Shown here piece after piece: positions 1-12,991 of a stretch of 64,000 nt of DNA (the stretch's first letter is position 1; every line of letters starts with the position of its first letter). The notes beneath the pieces are model-generated. The model worked only from the letters and a program-made list of their open reading frames with translations. It was not told where the DNA came from and did not search any database. Position numbers and translations under genes: made by a program. The DNA lies in NCBI GenBank assembly GCA_026929865.2, contig CM049403.1, positions 9,586,001-9,650,000 on the forward strand. Direction: 5' to 3'. This DNA is from Hyperoplus lanceolatus (taxonomy: Eukaryota; Chordata; Actinopteri; Uranoscopiformes; Ammodytidae).

Positions 1-485
1 ACTTATTTTTTGTTTTAATGCAGGACAAAGCCTTCAGCCATCAGAGCAGCAGGATGCGATTACAGATCACTTTGTTTTTTTCCTCCCAGAGCAAAACTGA
101 AACGAACACAAATACGTCTCTACACGTCTATAAAAGCCAACATAACATTTGAATATACAGAGATTTACAGCAGTATTGATCAACTGTTAAAAAAGTTTGC
201 AAATGATTGCACGCCTATGCTGTTCTCAATTCTCTGTGTTATCCGTTTTCTCCGATATACCACCTCTAGCAATAACTTTTTTTCGATTGGTGCCAATGTC
301 ATATCTTTTCATCCCAATTTATATACTCCTACACATACTGTATATTCGATCCATGTTGATATCACAACAATGCAATAGGAGTGGTTAAGAGGACACAGGA
401 AAAAAGTTGAATGTTTTTGCAGAGTAACATATGACGGAGTAGCTTCTTTTATAGAATGACCATTGACCAATATGGCAGACCTACA

Positions 486-1973
486 TACAGTGCTGTTGTT
501 GAGCATTTTGGAATTGTATTGTGTTTCACCATTATTAATTCATTTTTATCAATACCAGTATTTTTTATATGAAACAACAGATGTTTGTTTATCAATTCAA
601 CATGTTTCTTTTCCAGAAATCAATTGTTAAAAGAGATAAAACAAATTATTTGCCAACTGTTGTATCTGCAAAAGTTTATGAACCCTGAGCTGCATTGCTT
701 AAATCGAGCAGATCTTTGAGAGATCTTTAGGGAAGAAATTGGGTGGCACTAGATAAAACAGAGATCAAACCAAGTAAGTTTAGGCTGATCAAAGTGAACC
801 CATACAGGTCGGACATGCCAAAAGGGAAAACAATCTCAGAGGGTCTCAGGAATAGAGTTGTGATGCTGCACATTTGTCTGGGGACAGCTATAAATTAATT
901 TAAAATCTACAAATGGAGAGCTTTAAGAGTGACTGAACATCTGCCTAGAAGTAGACTTCCTTCAAAAATATCCACAAGAACCACAAAAAAAGTGATTTTT
1001 CAGTTAAAAGCCAACCCAAACATTACATCTAGTGATTTGCAGACCTCCCTTGCAGCATCTGGGACAGATGTGCATGGTTCCACAATAAGGAGAACACACA
1101 GTCAACATGACTTTCAAGGGAGGGTTGCTGAAGAAGCCTCTGCTCTCAAAAAAGAACAAAACTGCTAATCACAACTTATTAGAATTATTCTGTGGACAGA
1201 TTAGTCCAAAATTGAACTGATGGTCATAACCAAAACCACCATGTTTGGGCAAAAACGTAACTCTGCCTAACACCAAGAGAACCTTCTCCCAAGTGAAGAA
1301 TGGTGGTGGCAAATGGTCTGCAAATCTCCAGATGTAATGTGTGGGTTGGCTTGTACCTGAAAAATCACTTTTCTTGTGGCGCTTGAAGATATTTTTGAAG
1401 GAAGTCCACTCCAAGGCAGATGTTAAGTCATTCTTAAAGCTCTCCATTTGTAGATCATTTGCCTCACGTGGACGGATGGAGCTCAAACTTTTTTATATTA
1501 ATTTATAGCTGTCCCCAGACAAATGTGCAACATCATAACTCTATTCCTAAGATCCTCTGAGATTTGTTTCCCCTTTTAGCATGTCTGACCTGTATAGGTT
1601 CACTTTGGTGAGCCTATACTGACTTGTTTTTTTCTTTGTTTTAACTTGTGCCACCCAATTTCTTCCCTAAAGATCTCTAATTACATTGGTCTATTTCATC
1701 AATCAGTTTGGCCCACCTGATTGTTTTTACCTGCTCGATTTAAGCAATGCAGCTCAGGGTTCACAAACTTCTGCAGATACAACAGTTGGCGAATCATTTG
1801 TTTTATCTATTTTAACAATTGATTTCTGGAAAAGAAAAATGTTGAATTGATAAACAAACATCTGTTATTTCATATAAAAAATACTGGTATTGATAAAAAT
1901 GAATTAATAATGGTTAAACACAATAAAATTCCAAAATGCTCAAGGGGTTCACAAACTTTCAAACAGCACTGTA
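486..1973. mobile_element. Tc1-like foldback (palindromic) transposon remnant
   Basis: The element is bounded by TACAGTGCTGTT at the left and AACAGCACTGTA at the right, with TA at each end, as in Tc1/mariner elements. The two halves are inverted copies over about 600 bases each, running inward to the ACATTACATCTxGxGATTTGCAGAC motif (about 1020 in the left arm, about 1320 in the right). The left arm contains part of a Tc1 transposase DNA-binding region (IFQLKANPNITSSDLQ). The centre (about 1190-1310) reads like a decayed catalytic-domain fragment (GHNQNHHVW). Stops and missing parts make it non-functional. The right arm also carries two short segments absent from the left. Confidence 0.88.
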
Positions 1974-2100
1974 GATCCTTTTCCTCAATGATCAATTACG
2001 TGATTACTTTAAAACCACTCTTCAAGGTTGCAAGTGTGGAAATTGCTTAATAAATGTGTTGTTCTCCAGCTAATGACAGTGAATAGCATCACAAACTTTA

Positions 2101-2419
2101 AGGTGCACTATGTAACATTTTCTAAAGGTATATTTTCATAAATCAATAAACAAACTCTCCACCCAGGAAAATTGGATCCCTGGAACAATGCTTGAAGTTA
2201 AAAAGCTACCTGAAAAGTTACAATTTCACTGTTTGTTGTTTACAGCAGCAGGGCCCACAGCTTTGTTTGGTTCCAAGTGCCTCAAAATAATTGTGTTTTG
2301 ATTTATTGTGATAGGATTATTTAATATTAAGAATTACTTAAATAAATATGTTTTTTAACTAACTGAAGGCTCTGCTAAAATAAACAAATCCCTCTCCCCT
2401 GAAACAACATAGTGCACCT
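2101..2419. mobile_element. PIF/Harbinger-like MITE
   Basis: The terminal inverted repeats are exact over AGGTGCACTATGT, and the element is 319 bases. It is flanked by the trinucleotide TTA on both sides (2098-2100 and 2420-2422). A 3-base TTA duplication is the usual signature of PIF/Harbinger elements. The interior is A/T-rich and non-coding. Confidence 0.82.
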
Positions 2420-2570
2420 TTAATTCTATGCACTTCCAATGTACTCATTTGGCGGCAGATGCATAACCAGACACCTCTTGGAGAGAGTGTGTTTCTTGTA
2501 ATTTATATGAACTAATAACCCTTCAACCTGTAAAAATAACTGTGTGACAAAAACAGCTGGCATGTCTAAC

Positions 2571-2621
<51 letters not shown>
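2571..2621 (+). repeat. (AG)n microsatellite
   Basis: About 22 pure AG units after a short imperfect start. Confidence 0.97.
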
Positions 2622-2623
<2 letters not shown>

Positions 2624-4706
2624 AGTATAGGCTGTGAGAGAAGGTGCTCATTGCCAGATAGAGAGAAAGAGAGCGGGGCGAGATAAGATGGAGGGTCCCA
2701 CAGACACAGAGGAAGCCCTGCTATCGCAGGAAGCTCCTCTTTTGCAAATGTCAGATCCTCCTAATCGCTGCTCTACTTCCTGTTTCAGACGCCCGATGCT
2801 GGACAACGTCTCACGAGCACCCGCGACGATACCCGCCGCAACCACACGGGGAGGGATCAGACATATATACTTACCAATCCAGGCAAGCATCCTGCAAAAA
2901 CACCATATCCACAGGTCCACATCAGAGCCGATTATAGGGTGGTTGATGGAGCCGGCGCTACAGTGACCACTAGCGCACATACTGGACCACTTATTATTTC
3001 TGACCTTGAAAATGTTGACGCCACCCGTTAGAGAATGTCTCAAAGCTGCCCGCTTCGCTTTTTCACTTTTTTTCTCCTCCACACACATTTATGATCCATT
3101 CAACAGTTGACTCACAACTTCTCCATTGTCTTACTAATGTTCTAATGAATTTCACTGTAGGAATGTGCGTGTGTTGTGTTTCTGGCCTGAGAGCGTACCA
3201 CAATTCTCCAATGCCGAAAAAAAACTTGGAGCTTACATGAAAAAAGTGGGTTAGCGTGACACAAATAACACACTGTACTCCTAATCACACACACTGGCCC
3301 TAGAGAAACACACAAACTTCATAATCCTGTCATTCAAAATACACATCGGGCTAATCCGCTCCCACACATCGCTATACGGAGGGCCTTCACAGATGGGTCA
3401 GGGAAAAAACCGCAGCACAGTGCATCGCAACTCAAAACATTTGGACTACAAAGCTTGCTAGTTTTAGAATTATGCAGAGTTCAAGTGAGAGTGTGAGGCA
3501 GCTGCCGATGCGCAGTTTGTGTGTGTGCACTCAGCCTCTTGACTGGTGCAGTGATGCAAGGAGGCCTACCACAGGGCTGCTGCTCCCACCTGAGAGACAG
3601 ATGTGAGTGTTATGTGTGCGAGTATACATGTGTCTCCACAGGCGCACTGGAAGGGCCTAGACCTGCCACAGTACTGCTATAAAATGCAACATCAGTGCGT
3701 CTGATAGCGCTTTCGGCAAGGACTCGTGTATCCTGATTGTAAGATCATTTAAAAAAGGAATCTGTTCATAATTCAACAGCTTGTGCCGTACTTCAATCTT
3801 AATTCACAATATGTTTAACACACTGCATGATTCATTCCCAGAGATCTGAAAAGAGGCAAATGTCACTTTGTCAACACTAGGTGATAAATATGTGAGTGTT
3901 TGATTAAAGCAGAGAGGCTGTGTATACGACTGGGAAACTCTGGTGTGACGTTACTGAGGAAATCACTGTAACCGAGGAACTGTGAACACTTCCAGCAGCA
4001 ATATGAGAGAGAAAAGTCTAAAAAAATGGGGACGGGAAGGGCAAAATTAAAACCATACATCCGATTCCTGGATGAATAACACATCCCCTACAGTGGGTTT
4101 TTCTTAGGATTTGCTATCGCTACAGTATATACGGAGGGGGGAAATTAAAGCGTGGCCAAAAATAGTGGAGATGTTTTCAATGCTGGAGACTGGAGTTTGT
4201 GTGTTCTGGGGTCAGGGACGACAGAGAAGGATCTGGTATATTAGTGTGTGTGGGGGGGGAGTATACAGTAGGGCCGGGGGGGTTTGGTCTGGCCTTAGGG
4301 AAAGTGGGGTAACGGTTATAAGGGAGGTGTGTTCTAAATGTGTTTATTTTCTGGGGGGGTGGGGGGGGGGAGGGGTTAGGCTGAGTTTACACTGGCCTCT
4401 CTTCAGCAATCCTCCAGTCATTATCGTCGTATGTGTACTACCGCCGCTGTGCTGTGTGGATGGCGCTGATAAAGGCAGCCGAGGCTCCCTATTCGTTTCA
4501 AGTGTTTCCCACCATCTGTGGCGACCACAGCAGAGGAAATGGTACAGCATGATGCTGCCATGCCCCGTTCATCCCTCCATCTCTGCCCATCAGGGAGAGA
4601 GACGTTTACCTGGGACTGAGAGAGAGGGGGATGAGTCGGATGTGATAGTGCTGAGCTCACAGACACGGTGCAGACGGCAAGCAGCTGTCAGCATCAAAGA
4701 ACAGTC

Positions 4707-4708
<2 letters not shown>

Positions 4709-4796
<88 letters not shown>

Positions 4797-4809
4797 GTGT
4801 GTGTGTGTG
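4709..4809 (+). repeat. (GT)n microsatellite
   Basis: About 50 GT units with one GC interruption near the right end. Confidence 0.98.
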
Positions 4810-7120
4810 AATGAGAGACAGCCTGAGAGGACCAAGACACAGACAGAGCTGGAGAGAAGATAAGATGAAGTGATGCAGAGGCAGAGACAGAAAATGTGAT
4901 GAAGAAATAGGTTCTATTGATAGCAGGATTTAAATGATAACGGCCGTGCTCCCCGCAAGAGTCTGGGCTTTATCAGACTGAGTCAGCTGTAGAACTCATC
5001 CACCAGCTCTCTTGGATAAACTGACAGGAATACCTTAAATTTAGGAATGGGTAGTCCAACCGCAATACTTTTGGACAACCCACTGGAGTTAGCTTGCAAA
5101 AGAGAGCAAAAGTGTAACGTGTTGAAAGTGGGAAAGCAATGCCTGATCATATTCCCAGCCATGTTTATTTATGACGTAGGCCGATAAGTGTATTAACCAC
5201 TTAGGTATTAAAGAGATTTGGCTTACTTGATGAACAGAATAAATGGTTTTGTAGAGAGCACTCTGGCATTGTCAAATTTTCAAATAATGCAGTTGGAAAA
5301 ATGCCATGTGACACATTTGCCTTGGAATTCAGCTCAGCCGTCCTGTTAGAGTTTGTCTATTGTGAATGATGTTTACAGCGAGCCCCCAGGAACGCAGCTG
5401 GCCTGTAAACTGAGTGTGGGGTAGTTGTGGCCGAAACTGTGTACTGCAATCTCCTGGATCTTAGAATGAGACACACTGGACCTAAGACCTTTACCCGAAT
5501 ACACAATCATTGGAAAAAAGGAGCTTCTGGTTAAATCATTTATGGAAAATCTAGAGGGACAATGTTCAATAAAAAAGAAAATTCAATTATTTTATCCCAT
5601 TCATTTGTGAACAGGAGGGGAGGGGGGGGGGGGGGGTCAAGAGGCGGCCTTGCCAACGGAAGGCATAGATGCTAATTCTCCGGCTTTTTGGTATAATGCA
5701 TACAGTCAGCAACTTTCCCAGGAATAAATGAGTCGTCATCTTTGAACAAAGTATTCCTAGTATGACTTAAGATACCAATTTCGTAACGGAACAGTCTCCA
5801 ATACGACAACACCTGAATCATGGTTGCCAAGATTGTGCTAGCTGTTGTTCCTTCCCTAGCTGAAATGCTTGCTCACTCTTCCGACCTGATGTTTCTTTGC
5901 TGTTTCAAATTGGCAGATCTATTTGACAAAAAAAAGGTTTATTTGAACAATAAACCATTAAGGGTTGTAATGGAAGCACATATTTCATAGGTGGTGAGCT
6001 TTACTGCTTGCGCTCATAAAAATGAAAGAACAAATTGGATAATACAGGAACAGCAAAACCAAAACCTGATGGAATACTGTGTTTTCATGCCAAGGTATGA
6101 AGTCTCATACTTGAAGTGTTTTTCATACTTAGCTCAACTGCCTGTTGTCTAACTGAATTACCTTTTTAAGCATCGATACCAAACAAGCATACACTGCACA
6201 AACCACATATGCATATTCTAGAACCTCCCTGCATAGCAACCACAGCTGGGGCTACGTTTTTCCATAGAACACTGAAGATGAAGCACGTAGACCCATTACA
6301 TGATTAAGAAAAACATAGAAAGATGACTCGGTCCAAACATTCCCTTTTGGACTGCAACCCCCCCTCAGTTTTTTCAGGTCTGGGTCTGGTCAGCTGAGTG
6401 GGAGGAGCTAAGAGATAAGCCTATCTCCCGCTGTGTCCATCACACAACAGGAGACACAAAAAGACACGACAGAAAGTGACCAGACCCTCAAGTAAAGAAA
6501 GACTCCTTTCTCTTCTCATTCCCTTACTTCTATCGCCTTCTATCTCTGGGGCTGGTCCCGCAGTCCTCCATAGGGACACTTTGATAAAACAGACCATTAC
6601 CAGCTCATGGTTTACGACCCCCCCTAAACACCCCTCAGAGTGGAGCATGACATGTATTAAACAAGGCAGGGGTACGGTATGGAAGACAAAAGAAATAAAA
6701 AAAAAAGTAAAGGGGGGAAAATGGGGGAGGAAAGAAAAATGTGTATTTCGTAGCCTCTCTGCTGTATGAGGGGGTGTAAGAGGAGAGGGGTTGTAAGAAA
6801 ACAAAAAAAAAAGAGAAGGAGGAGGAGGAGGAGGAGGTGGGGGGGGGGAGTAAGGGGGCGTTCCCCGCTGGCTGGGGCCTTGATTAACACCAGGCCTCCT
6901 GACAGGAAATGACCCGGCCAGCTCAGAGAGCCAGGAGACCTTCCATCTGGTGTCGAGGCCGTGGATGGAATTCTCCACCGAGGAGAAAGTCAAGAAGAAG
7001 AAGAAGCTAGAGCAGAATTGAATGAACAAGCTTTTCACTTCCACATGTGTTGGAGAAGTACCCACTTGCTTGTACAGGACGCTAAAACAGAAAGCATCAT
7101 TCATCATTGATCCTTGTACT

Positions 7121-7145
7121 GTTGTTGTTGTTGTTGTTGTTGTTG
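7121..7145 (+). repeat. (GTT)8 microsatellite
   Basis: Eight GTT units. Confidence 0.95.
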
Positions 7146-7512
7146 CTTAAGGGCAAAGTCGAAGAAAGCAGCGCAGACCAATTGAGCCATATAGGCCTTC
7201 AAAAGCCACAACCACGTCTCAAGATTTTTTTATTGACAAGCACTGCCAATATAGCGCCAAGTCCCCAACTGGATGGCAGTTTAGAATTATGAGGTAGAGT
7301 GAGAGAGTCTGATACAGATTAAAAACTGGAGGGAGAGAAAAAAAACTTTGGGTGGAGAGAGAGCGAGAGAGGGGACAGCTTGGGGAGGAAAAGCGGGTAA
7401 ATTAGGACAGGTCATCTTTCACTGCTGACTGGAATCCCAAACGTAAACAAGTTCTTCCGCACCAACAGATAAAACACAGATATACTGTAAAAGCGAGTGG
7501 CTCTGGCAAAAA

Positions 7513-7626
<114 letters not shown>

Positions 7627-9690
7627 ATGGGTGTTGTCTGAGGCCAAAAAGTTTGTTCCTGTGGCCATCTGAGCATACACAGAGAACCTTACATACTGTA
7701 CACAACAAATCTCACAGCATTACTGTCTTTAAGAAAAAAAATTGTTGGATAGTGTAGAGGCAGAGAAAACACACACACACACGCATACACACAACTTTCA
7801 CACTCATTCATGGATGTTGGGTTGGCCCTAAACGTTGTTTCGGTGTCCATAGGAGCATATACACAGAAACTAATTCATATTAAAGAAAATGCTTTCTTGA
7901 AATTCTTTGTCTCTCAGTCGAAGCATGCACAGAATATAAAGCAGAAAGTTCAGTTTTGCAGATTGTGGAGGCATGTCTTCCCAGAGGAGCCAAAGACAGT
8001 CCCGTCAAAGGGTCACAGTCTGACCCCCGTCTGCACTGACGCGTGTGCAGGGGCCAAGGGGCTGCTGTCAGAGTTCTGGTCCCTCTGGAGCCTGCCCCTC
8101 ATGCGAGTCTGGTATGAATTTTCTGCCTTTTTTTAAAAATTGTTGAATGAGTAAAGTGTGTGTGCATCTATTTGCTAGTCTGTGTACGTTACGTTCCTCC
8201 TCCTCATAGTGTCCTTTATCATTCTACGAGCCCAATTCCCCGCGGAGATATCAATGCTTACGAGCCTTTTATGATGTGCATTTCCTGTCATAAATAAGAA
8301 GCGGTGGAATTCTCTGCTGAGCGCTAACACACTCCATAAAGCCAACAGAGGTGTAAACGACACTCTGGGCCAGCTCTCGGTGAAATCTACCCAACAAACT
8401 CTGGCTACTACCGACTGTTCTGCCTATTTCTGAGTATTACAGTATCATTTATCCTATCCTTTTCCTTACCTACATTCAGACAAATGTCTGTGAACTGTGA
8501 TTGTTACTTTGTGACACTATTCATCCATCCATGTATCTTTGCAGGTACCAGGTTAAAACCCTTAAAAGTCATTCAAGACGAGCTGTCAAAGGCCCGTGGA
8601 GCACCTACTGCATCTTTCAAGGCTCATCAATTGCTCTTAAAGGAGCAGTGTGTCAAGGGTATTGGCATTTTTCAGAACGGACTGGGTAGAGATGGATTAT
8701 AATATTCATAAGTATGTTTCACTTGAAAATAAAAGTTGTTGTTTCTTTTATTACTTGCTCAGAGTGAGCGTTTTATATCTGCATAGGAGCGGGATAAGCC
8801 GCAATGTCGCATGTTTTCATATTACAGTGGCACAGACATTGACAAACTGAACGGACTAACGCGTTTTATATACAGTGGCTGTCCGACGGAAATGCACCTG
8901 TTAGAAGATGATGAAGAAGCACTATAGCATAAAGAACTAAATTCATTTTCACCTTATCACTTAATATTGTGGAAAGACTTGAGGCTTTCGAGGACAATGC
9001 CATCTTTAGTAACTAGCCAAATATTCATCACTCTGCAAAAAGCATCAGTGATGGACGGAGGCAGGGTTCACAATTACAGTATTGTCTCCAAGTTCTGTTT
9101 TCCCCCTTTTTTAAAATATATTTAAAAAAGGAGACATGCGACAAAGGACTGGACACAGTTGTCAGTGGGCTTATCTTCTGACAGACGTCTGCCATATTGA
9201 CTCTTCTCCCTCTGGCCTCATCAGGTGGAAAAGCCTAAAAGCAATGCATTACCACTATCAGACCACTTCATCTATATATCAGTGTGTTGCCAATCTACTT
9301 TACAGTTGCAACCACTTGTGTCCTTGCCTTCTCTTTTACCTGCTGCCAGGGTGTAAATCAGTTTAGCCCAGAGGAGAAGGGAGTAGGAAGTGGGAAGGAT
9401 ACAAGGGAACAAGAGGCCCATGCAGTATTGGAGAGCCGACCACAGTGCTGCTGACTTTGGGAGCAGAGCTGGTGGTGGGATGCGAGTCTGGGGGTCTGAT
9501 GGTGACTCTGTGTGTGGCCCTGCTTAAATAACCAGGCCCTGTCTGGGCCCAGGCAGTAGGGAGCTGATGAGCCTGGGGTAATTAGAGCCTGAGCTCCATG
9601 TCCTCAGCTTATCTGATGAAGTGAACTAGAGAGAACAACACCACTGGCTGCTTTGTTCACCCAGGGCTCTACTGTTTTCACCCTTATACA

Positions 9691-9692
<2 letters not shown>

Positions 9693-9770
<78 letters not shown>
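9693..9770 (+). repeat. (GT)n microsatellite
   Basis: About 39 TG units, followed by an interrupted CATGTGTGCATGTGTGCG tail. Confidence 0.97.
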
Positions 9771-9771
<1 letters not shown>

Positions 9772-10286
9772 ATGTGTGCATGTGTGCGTGTGTATTTTGT
9801 GTGTGTTTGTGTAACAGTGGAGGAAGTATAGTAAGACTGCCAATTAAAAATAATTGGGACTAATTTCATAAACACAGTGCAACAGGGGAAATATATTTAA
9901 TCAGGCGCGATCATTAGACTTACTTATGCTCCACTTCCCTGCTGCAACCAGCCGGGTGCTTTAGGGCCTCAGAGACACAGGGAGAGAGGGAGGGAGACGT
10001 ACAGTAGAGAGGGTGGTAAAAAGGGAGAGAGAGGTGTGTGTGTGTGTGAGAGAGAAATGGAATAGGATTATAAAGAAAAAGAGAGGAAAAGTTTTTGGGA
10101 AGTTAAGGCAGACGGAGTTGGTGGCCAGAGTTATGTATGCGTGATCCCTTTCATGTCCCGCGACCCGGCCCGTGTTGCCGTGCCTACACAAACAGCGGGC
10201 GTTGGGGAGGTCCGTCTCTCAGCTCCCAACTTTCCTTGCCCTCGTGCACACACACACACCCACTGACAGGATGAATAACAACCCAA

Positions 10287-10299
10287 TGTGTGTGTGTGA

Positions 10300-10386
<87 letters not shown>
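10287..10386 (+). repeat. (GT)n then (GA)38 microsatellite
   Basis: A short GT block with GA interruption leads into about 38 pure GA units. Confidence 0.97.
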
Positions 10387-10389
<3 letters not shown>

Positions 10390-11187
10390 CATGACATGAA
10401 ACCACTGTAATTCCAGTCCAAATTCACGGTTTGCACTAAAAAGTTATTTTTTGCAACCTTCCAGTTAATCACCATCATCAGCATCAGGGGAGGGGGCTGG
10501 GATTTTCACATTTCTCACTACTGGAGCTGTACACCCACACACTGACATGAGTGCAGACAAAACTATGATCCATCATAGTCGGTTAGCAAGAAGTCCTAGG
10601 GTTGAGACTTAGAAACGTTTGGGTTGGCTTGCTGCTCTCTTGCTTGGCTCTAGAGAAGAGAAGACACATTAGAAAGGAAATAGAGGGTGGAGGTTCAGTT
10701 CTGCACCAAAGAATAACAAGATCCACCAAGGCTGACAGGAAACAAATCCATAAGGAAGTTTGAAGAACACTCATTTTCCCTCTCTCACCAGCATCAATGT
10801 CTTTTTTTTTGTGTGTGCCACAACTGAACGACAGATTAACAGTAACTGCTGGGAGCTATTTACAACCTGCACACATCACACACACCACCCATGTTACACC
10901 ACAGACTGTCTGGCAGCAGCCAATCAGACTCCGGGCTTCAGGAGAGCACTGGCTCCATCATCCAATCACAACGTTTGCTCTCCATTTGTGGCACTGAGCC
11001 TGGCCAATCCGGCTCTTTTCCACATGTGGTGTTGGCCGTTTGAGCGTTTGGGTTAAGAGCTCATTTCCCAGGCTGCAATAAGCGGAACCATTTTCTTGGA
11101 TAAATAGTGTTCAACTCTTTAATTAAAGCCATACTCTTAAGAAAACAATGTAGACATGCTACGCTGTAGTGTATAGGAATGTTGTTT

Positions 11188-11352
<165 letters not shown>

Positions 11353-12419
11353 TACAAAATCTAAAGCCTTTAGGGCAGATGAGTGATTTAAAGGGTTTAT
11401 TCTGTGATATACATTTTTCTTATTGTCAACAAAAAACTGGAAAAGTGCAAAACAAACAATAAACTGATTCTATGAACAAGCATTACCTGCGGCTGCTTAG
11501 CCAAAGCCTGACAAAGCCATTCGATATTTCCATTGTTTAACAAAAACTATCCATTGGACAGTGTGAAATGTTCCTTTATTAACTAGAACATTGGCAATCC
11601 CATTTAAACCTCACCAATTCTGCTGCTGAAAATATTCCACACAAACTACACAATTTATTTCTGCTTAAGCATTATTTGTTACAAACTACAGTGTCTAGCT
11701 GTTTCAGTAATTTAATTATTCTTGAATAAAACAATTAAAGTATACATTTGTGACCAAATTTTAAAAATGAACGTCTTTAGTAGGACTCCAATGAGCTTTG
11801 AGATCTGTGTCACAGACAAGGTAGAGACATCAGAAAGTAGTGAGAATCTGACAGACAATCTTGAACTGTCCACTCCCATGTGGTATTTTGTTCACTATAT
11901 TGTACACCACATTGTTGAATAAGTTGAACAAAGACAGGCAACCAAATGTCTAACAGGACTAGGGATTCACATTGATTCCTTTCTCACAAGTGTCCTCAAA
12001 CTATTGCATTTTTGTGGAACAGTTTTTACTCAGGGACAGAGGAGGTTACGTTAATGTGAGTCATTTACAATTGCTTCCTCTATTTTAGACACTCCAGCTA
12101 TCCATTCCTTTAGATGTCAGCACAGTCAAGATGGTTTGCTATTGGACACTGACATGGGTTGGCAGGTCACAATTCACTTCCATTAAAATCAACTTGAAAA
12201 TGATCTGTTATAAGACTTTTCCCCATGATCCGCTGTGCAGATCGTAGCAATTCCACTGGAATGAACTGTGATTGAAACCTAGCAGTGTTAAATACTGGTG
12301 TGACCCAGCCTTTATTCTTTTAATAACCCTATAGGAATCAAAGGTGAAAACCCCCCTCATATACTATGCAACATACCATAGCTTGCTGCTTAAAGATGCA
12401 CTTATTTAAGCCTCTCACC

Positions 12420-12991
12420 TAGCCTGGCATTCCCAGACCTGCCACTAGGCGCTGGCAAATTAAATTGGCTGCGCCTCTTGGTCTGGAAACTCTCCGTTGA
12501 AGCTTTTTCAAAAAGACCACAAATCTGGGCTCACGTTTCAATTGGTTCTATCTAATATGGGCGCGCCAGAGCCCTTTGTATGGTGCTCTGGGGAGGACGT
12601 AACCGGATGTGACGTGCATGCGACGTCAAAGCCGTGATAGTAAACATCAAAGATGGCTGCGGATATGTTGTGTGAGTTTGAGACTGCTTTGGCCTCGACC
12701 CTTAACGATTTGGAAGACGGCACTCAAATATTTCATTATCAAGTAAGTGGAATGTTCTGTTTTGCCGACTGACCACGGCAAACGTTTAATTTAACAATTT
12801 AACAGCTGTTCACTAAACGAGCGGGGCTTACGTCACCTTGTGCATCGCTCTGATTGGTTGTAGTGCTATCCAACTGCGTGCAGTGGCATTTGAAATGCAC
12901 GCGTAGGAGCCGCCCCTTGAGTTGGAAATTACTATTGATCGTGGCCAGACCCTCTATCGTTCAAGATATCAGGGTCTGGATTTCCAGGCTA
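12420..12991 (+). mobile_element. hAT-like element with promoter-like interior and a putative first exon
   Basis: The ends are imperfect inverted repeats: TAGCCTGGCATTCCCAGACC at the left and, reverse-complemented, TAGCCTGGAAATCCAGACCC at the right. The size is 572 bases. The flanking duplication is unclear (CTCTCACC against CCTCACAC). The interior is GC- and CpG-rich compared with its surroundings. It includes CRE-like motifs (TGACGTGCATG and GACGTCAAAG) and an ATG at 12653 in good context that opens a short exon ending in a consensus donor. Confidence 0.65.
12653..12742 (+). pseudogene. Putative 30-codon first exon carried inside the hAT-like element
   Basis: From CAAAGATGGCT the frame reads MAADMLCEFETALASTLNDL and ten further residues to FHYQ, then meets a textbook donor (CAA|GTAAGT) in phase 0. 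No following exon is seen before the element ends at 12991. I suspect it is the N-terminal exon of a transposon-borne or captured gene left in a non-autonomous copy. I do not recognise the protein with confidence, and it may equally be chance. Confidence 0.35.

Noticed and set aside
929..1168. Small open frame that could be called a gene
   Set aside because: It is the DNA-binding remnant of a Tc1 transposase inside a larger inverted element, without a catalytic domain in frame.
2634..3088. Overlapping open frames on both strands in a GC-richer patch
   Set aside because: Neither strand gives a recognisable protein, and the minus-strand version does not match the missing SCFD2 C-terminus.
4111..4863. 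Open stretch of 250 codons on the plus strand
   Set aside because: Much of its length is the translated (GT)n microsatellite and G-rich flanks; no domain or splice structure is seen.
4992..5022. Minus-strand words resembling the VDEL block of a missing scfd2 exon
   Set aside because: Similarity is only four residues, with a stop a few codons later and no acceptor.
8484..8702. Plus-strand open stretch after an acceptor-like TATCTTTGCAG
   Set aside because: No partner exon, donor or protein similarity; kept out as probable chance.
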